Part shown: positions 6,962 through 9,198 of the stretch, piece by piece
Layout: each line of letters begins with the position of its first letter
How positions within the stretch are numbered: the stretch's first letter is position 1
DNA from: an uncultured Erysipelotrichaceae bacterium
GTDB lineage: Bacteria > Bacillota_I > Bacilli_A > RFN20 > CAG-826
Direction: 5' to 3'
Assembly (NCBI GenBank): GCA_900321535.1
Contig: ONWJ01000064.1
Location: 1 to 9,198 of the forward strand
DNA: 9,198 nucleotides
The notes under the pieces: generated by a model
What the model was told of the DNA's origin: nothing
Database searches by the model: none
The model's input: the letters and a program-made list of their open reading frames with translations, nothing else
Made by a program: the position numbers and the translations under genes

Positions 6962-6988
6962 AAAACGCAGGTCTTTCGGCCTGCGTTT
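6962..6988 (-). terminator. Terminator of the diguanylate cyclase gene, possibly bidirectional
   Basis: AAACGCAGGTC (6963-6973) and GGCCTGCGTTT (6978-6988) form an 11-bp stem with one wobble. Read on the minus strand, the loop is GAAA (a GNRA tetraloop) and the tail is TTTT (6965-6962). On the plus strand the tail TTTCTTTGTTT could back up the ppdK terminator. It separates the two convergent genes. Confidence 0.8.
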
Positions 6989-7003
6989 CTTTGTTTATCC
7001 TTA

Positions 7004-8227
7004 TTATTTAACAAGCGCGCCATCTAATACCGAGACGTCTTTTCCTGAGGATTTCGCTTGATATAAATAGGTATCAACGAGCTCGAGCTCCTTATCGAAC
7101 GAGAAGTTTTCGCTTGGATGGATGATCGTTCCGCCTAAGGAAATGGTAACGACTTCTTTGGGTGCGCCTTCAGGGGCTAACAGGCGAATCTCTTTCACCG
7201 CGTTGCGCGCGATTTCCATAATCTTTTGTGGGTGGTTCTCTTCGTTTAGTTCGAAGAACAAGAGGAACTCTTCTCCGCCGTAACGGAAGAAATCTAAGTC
7301 TGGTGTTGGGAAGGCGAGTCGAATCGCATCGCAGACACGTTGCAAGCAGTGGTCACCGCTGATATGGGAGAATTGGTCGTTGTATTGCTTGAAGTTATCG
7401 ATATCGAACATAACCAATAAAACATCGGTTTTATGGGTGACCCAACGCTTTGGCCTTTCGTCTAAAAATTCTTTTAAGGCAACGCGGGATTTGCAGTGCG
7501 TCAATTCATCATAGAGCACCTTATCATGGAGGCGGTCGTTAGCGATGGATTGGCAATAGTTCTGTGTTTCAGCATAGAAAAGCGTTGAGACGACAACGTG
7601 GGCAGTGCCAGGGAAAACCGCGGCGACCAACACGTAATAGAAGATTGGGCCGGTATTTAACGTTGCGCGACATACGATAGAGACAACAAGAACCGTAATC
7701 GCGGTCAAGGCATCCAATATCGTCATTTCAATCCAGAAAGCAGGCTGGAGGAGAATCAAAACGAAGATGACAAGAATGGAAGGGGTAAGCGTTTCGGCTT
7801 CGGTTAAAAAACCCATTTGAGCGTCGGCAACAAAGCAGCATGCGAAATAGAAAAGAAGCGAAAGAAAAAGCACGTCCAAAGCAAAACGAGGCATGAAATG
7901 CGAAACTTTCTTGCTTTTTACCTTTCTATAAATCAGCAAAGAAACGATGGTTATAAGGCATCCTCCGATAGAAACGGCGAGGCCAATGGAGGAGGCAACA
8001 CCATAAGTAGCCGCGCTATTCCAGTTGCTCATGATGCCACGGTAGATCACCGTCGCGAAGCAGATGACGAAGACCAAGCAAGCAACGACAAAAGCGATAG
8101 AGGCCATCTTCAAAGAAAGGTTCTCTTTGATCTTCTTCGTATCATTGCGAGTCAAATGCTCGCTTTTGATGACGAGAGCAGGGGCCAAAAAGGCAAAACG
8201 TTGCATGCTTCTGGGCTTTTCTTTCAT
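7004..8227 (-). CDS. Membrane diguanylate cyclase (6 TM helices + GGEEF domain)
   Basis: A 407-residue protein predicted to make cyclic di-GMP from two GTP. After about 40 polar residues come six hydrophobic segments at roughly 42-62, 75-96, 115-133, 147-164, 168-187 and 192-212. I do not recognise this membrane region as a named sensor family. The C-terminal GGDEF domain has DELTHCKSR, DIDNF (Asp275 metal ligand), RYGGEEF (315-321, signature GGEEF) and YLYQAKSSGKD near the end, so it looks catalytically intact. The product-inhibition site RxxD expected just before the signature is absent (the stretch there is TPDLDFF). The start at 8227 has only AAGG one base upstream; Met8 (8206) and Met41 (8107) are alternatives, though neither has a better ribosome site. 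It ends in tandem TAATAA stops. No signalling partner is in the window. Confidence 0.9.
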   Translation of the reverse strand: MKEKPRSMQRFAFLAPALVIKSEHLTRNDTKKIKENLSLKMASIAFVVACLVFVICFATVIYRGIMSNWNSAATYGVASSIGLAVSIGGCLITIVSLLIYRKVKSKKVSHFMPRFALDVLFLSLLFYFACCFVADAQMGFLTEAETLTPSILVIFVLILLQPAFWIEMTILDALTAITVLVVSIVCRATLNTGPIFYYVLVAAVFPGTAHVVVSTLFYAETQNYCQSIANDRLHDKVLYDELTHCKSRVALKEFLDERPKRWVTHKTDVLLVMFDIDNFKQYNDQFSHISGDHCLQRVCDAIRLAFPTPDLDFFRYGGEEFLLFFELNEENHPQKIMEIARNAVKEIRLLAPEGAPKEVVTISLGGTIIHPSENFSFDKELELVDTYLYQAKSSGKDVSVLDGALVK

Positions 8228-8234
8228 GCCTTAA

Positions 8235-8262
8235 ATTTTGCTTTTAAGAAGCAAAAAGTCAA
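8235..8262 (-). promoter_or_regulatory. Putative diguanylate cyclase promoter with a perfect inverted repeat in the spacer
   Basis: On the minus strand, TTGACT (8262..8257), a 16-bp spacer and CAAAAT (8240..8235) form a plausible promoter. The spacer and part of the -10 are filled by a perfect 8-bp inverted repeat, TTTTGCTT (8256..8249) and AAGCAAAA (8243..8236), with a 5-base centre. Expected initiation falls at or next to the ATG at 8227, so the message may be leaderless. The -10 matches consensus at only 4 of 6 bases. Confidence 0.42.
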
Positions 8263-8281
8263 CCAAAACACACCGAAAGAC

Positions 8282-8318
8282 AAGAAAAGGTGGCCTTCAT
8301 TTTCAGAAGAACCACCTT
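8282..8318 (-). terminator. Terminator of the Ig-like protein gene
   Basis: On the minus strand, AAGGTGG (8318..8312) pairs with CCACCTT (8293..8287), with an inner CTTC/GAAG pairing (8309..8306 with 8298..8295), followed by a T-rich tail TTTTCTTG from 8288 down. It lies about 20 nt after the stop at 8338 and isolates this gene from the diguanylate cyclase gene. Confidence 0.75.
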
Positions 8319-8337
8319 GTTCGGCATTATTTTAAGG

Positions 8338-9198
8338 TTATTGTAACGTAATCGCGCAGTCGACGATTTCATCACACTGGTAGTAAACGATGTATGTTTC
8401 TCCAGATGCATCTTCAAACGTTGCGGTGTTGTTATCCAAATCAACGGTTAGAACATACCCTTCGTCGTAGACGAATTCGCCAACGAAGACATAAACGTTT
8501 CCGGAAGAGGCGGTTTCATCAAGTACGAACTCGCCTTCTTCTCCGGTTTCGTCAATGAAAAGGGTCGCGGTGGTTCCGTTATTCGAGATGCCAATCGTGA
8601 AGTCGCTGCTACCATTAACCGTTGTTCCGGTATAAGTTCCGTCAATAGTTCCAGTCATCTCGGTAACGACAAGCGTCGCAGAACCAGTGATTCCAGATCC
8701 GTCTTTTGCAGTAGCGATAATTTGGCAAGTTCCGGGAGCAACAGCGGTCACAGTGCCGTTTTTATCGACCCTTGCGACAGATGAATCAGAGCTGCTCCAG
8801 GTAACTTCTTTGTTATCTGCGTTGTCAGGGGTGACAACAGCAGTAGCGGTGGTCTTATGTGCGACTTCGATGCTGCTGCTTCCAAGAGTAACGTTGATAG
8901 CGCTGACTTTCTTCGGCGCGGTAAGCGTGATCAAGATTTTGCCAACAATGCCGTTTTCGCTGGTCGCCGTGATCTCAACCACAGTGTCGGTCTCAACCGC
9001 GGTGGTGTAGACAAAGGCGCCGCCATTGGAATCCATGATATCGACTAGGTCATCATGATCACTTGTCCAGGTGATATCTGTTGTCGTTGCATCAGAAGGT
9101 TCAAACGCGACAGACAAGGTGAAGTTCGTTCCTCCAAGGACCGTGTTATTTTCCGCGCTGGTAGAAAGTGTCAATTTTGAAGCAGGGACATACTTGGC
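8338..9198 (-). CDS. Bacterial Ig-like (Big_2) repeat protein, C-terminal part, 5' end cut by window
   Basis: The frame is open from the window edge to TAA (8340..8338), giving 286 residues; the true start, any signal peptide and probably more repeats lie beyond 9198. TTG at 9174 is in frame but nothing marks it as the start. Residues about 4-95 form a divergent Ig-like repeat (FEPSDATTTDITWTSD). Residues about 96-178 form a canonical Big_2 repeat (VTPDNADNKEVTWSSSDSSV, then VDKNGTVTAVAPGTCQIIATA). Residues about 179-286 are a Gly/Thr/Asp/Glu-rich, beta-looking C-terminal region that I do not recognise. Composition is acidic and Thr/Ser-rich, as in secreted or cell-surface proteins. There is no LPXTG motif and no C-terminal membrane helix; the chain ends CDEIVDCAITLQ. 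I infer an extracellular protein, possibly a lipoprotein if the N-terminus carries a lipobox. Its terminator follows at 8318-8282. Confidence 0.85.
   Translation of the reverse strand, partial: AKYVPASKLTLSTSAENNTVLGGTNFTLSVAFEPSDATTTDITWTSDHDDLVDIMDSNGGAFVYTTAVETDTVVEITATSENGIVGKILITLTAPKKVSAINVTLGSSSIEVAHKTTATAVVTPDNADNKEVTWSSSDSSVARVDKNGTVTAVAPGTCQIIATAKDGSGITGSATLVVTEMTGTIDGTYTGTTVNGSSDFTIGISNNGTTATLFIDETGEEGEFVLDETASSGNVYVFVGEFVYDEGYVLTVDLDNNTATFEDASGETYIVYYQCDEIVDCAITLQ

Noticed and set aside
7817..8335. 172-codon plus-strand open frame opposite the diguanylate cyclase
   Set aside because: It lies over the coding sequence of the membrane helices and has a Lys/Arg/Asn-rich translation with no domain. 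It also runs through the intergenic promoter and terminator signals.
9172..9174. TTG as start codon of the Ig-like protein
   Set aside because: The frame is open to the window edge and the Ig-like fold begins upstream of or at this codon. No signal peptide follows it, so the gene is simply truncated by the window.

Overview
The window looks like the chromosome of a fermentative, low-to-medium GC Gram-positive-type bacterium, probably Bacillota. Supporting signs are strong AGGAGG/AGGAG Shine-Dalgarno sites, compact hairpin-plus-T-run terminators, the standard genetic code, a glycolytic-type pyruvate phosphate dikinase and a Big_2 surface-type protein. Placement below phylum is not supported by what I can see. 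There are seven genes in four transcription units, with no rRNA, tRNA, CRISPR array, transposase or phage gene.

Layout: (1) 1-942, minus strand, 3'-truncated by the window edge: a GH53 endo-beta-1,4-galactanase with no signal peptide. (2) 943-1124: a divergent intergenic region with a good plus-strand promoter and two dyads. (3) 1125-4033, plus strand: a tight three-gene operon, hddA, hddC-gmhB (one fused gene) and gmhA. It encodes all four activities for making GDP-D-glycero-alpha-D-manno-heptose from sedoheptulose 7-phosphate, and closes with a terminator 7 nt after the last stop codon. (4) 4034-4223: a regulatory intergenic region with two adjacent dyads, an extended -10 promoter, a small leader hairpin and a strong ribosome binding site. 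(5) 4224-6890, plus strand: ppdK, with very strong codon bias and its own UUCG-loop terminator. (6) 6891-7003: two back-to-back terminators between convergent genes. (7) 7004-8227, minus strand: a six-helix membrane diguanylate cyclase (GGEEF) with an inverted repeat inside its putative promoter. (8) 8338-9198, minus strand, 5'-truncated by the window edge: the C-terminal part of a Big_2 Ig-like repeat protein, followed by its own terminator.

How it fits together: the heptose operon is the most coherent system. GmhA isomerises sedoheptulose 7-phosphate, HddA phosphorylates the product at O-1, the HAD half of the fusion removes the 7-phosphate, and the nucleotidyltransferase half makes the GDP-sugar. 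In organisms without LPS this sugar would be expected in a surface glycan such as an S-layer glycan, capsule or glycolipid, but no glycosyltransferase is in the window. The galactanase and PPDK indicate plant-galactan-derived sugar use and PPi-linked glycolysis. The diguanylate cyclase and the Ig-like protein are separate units, and no functional tie to the operon is visible.
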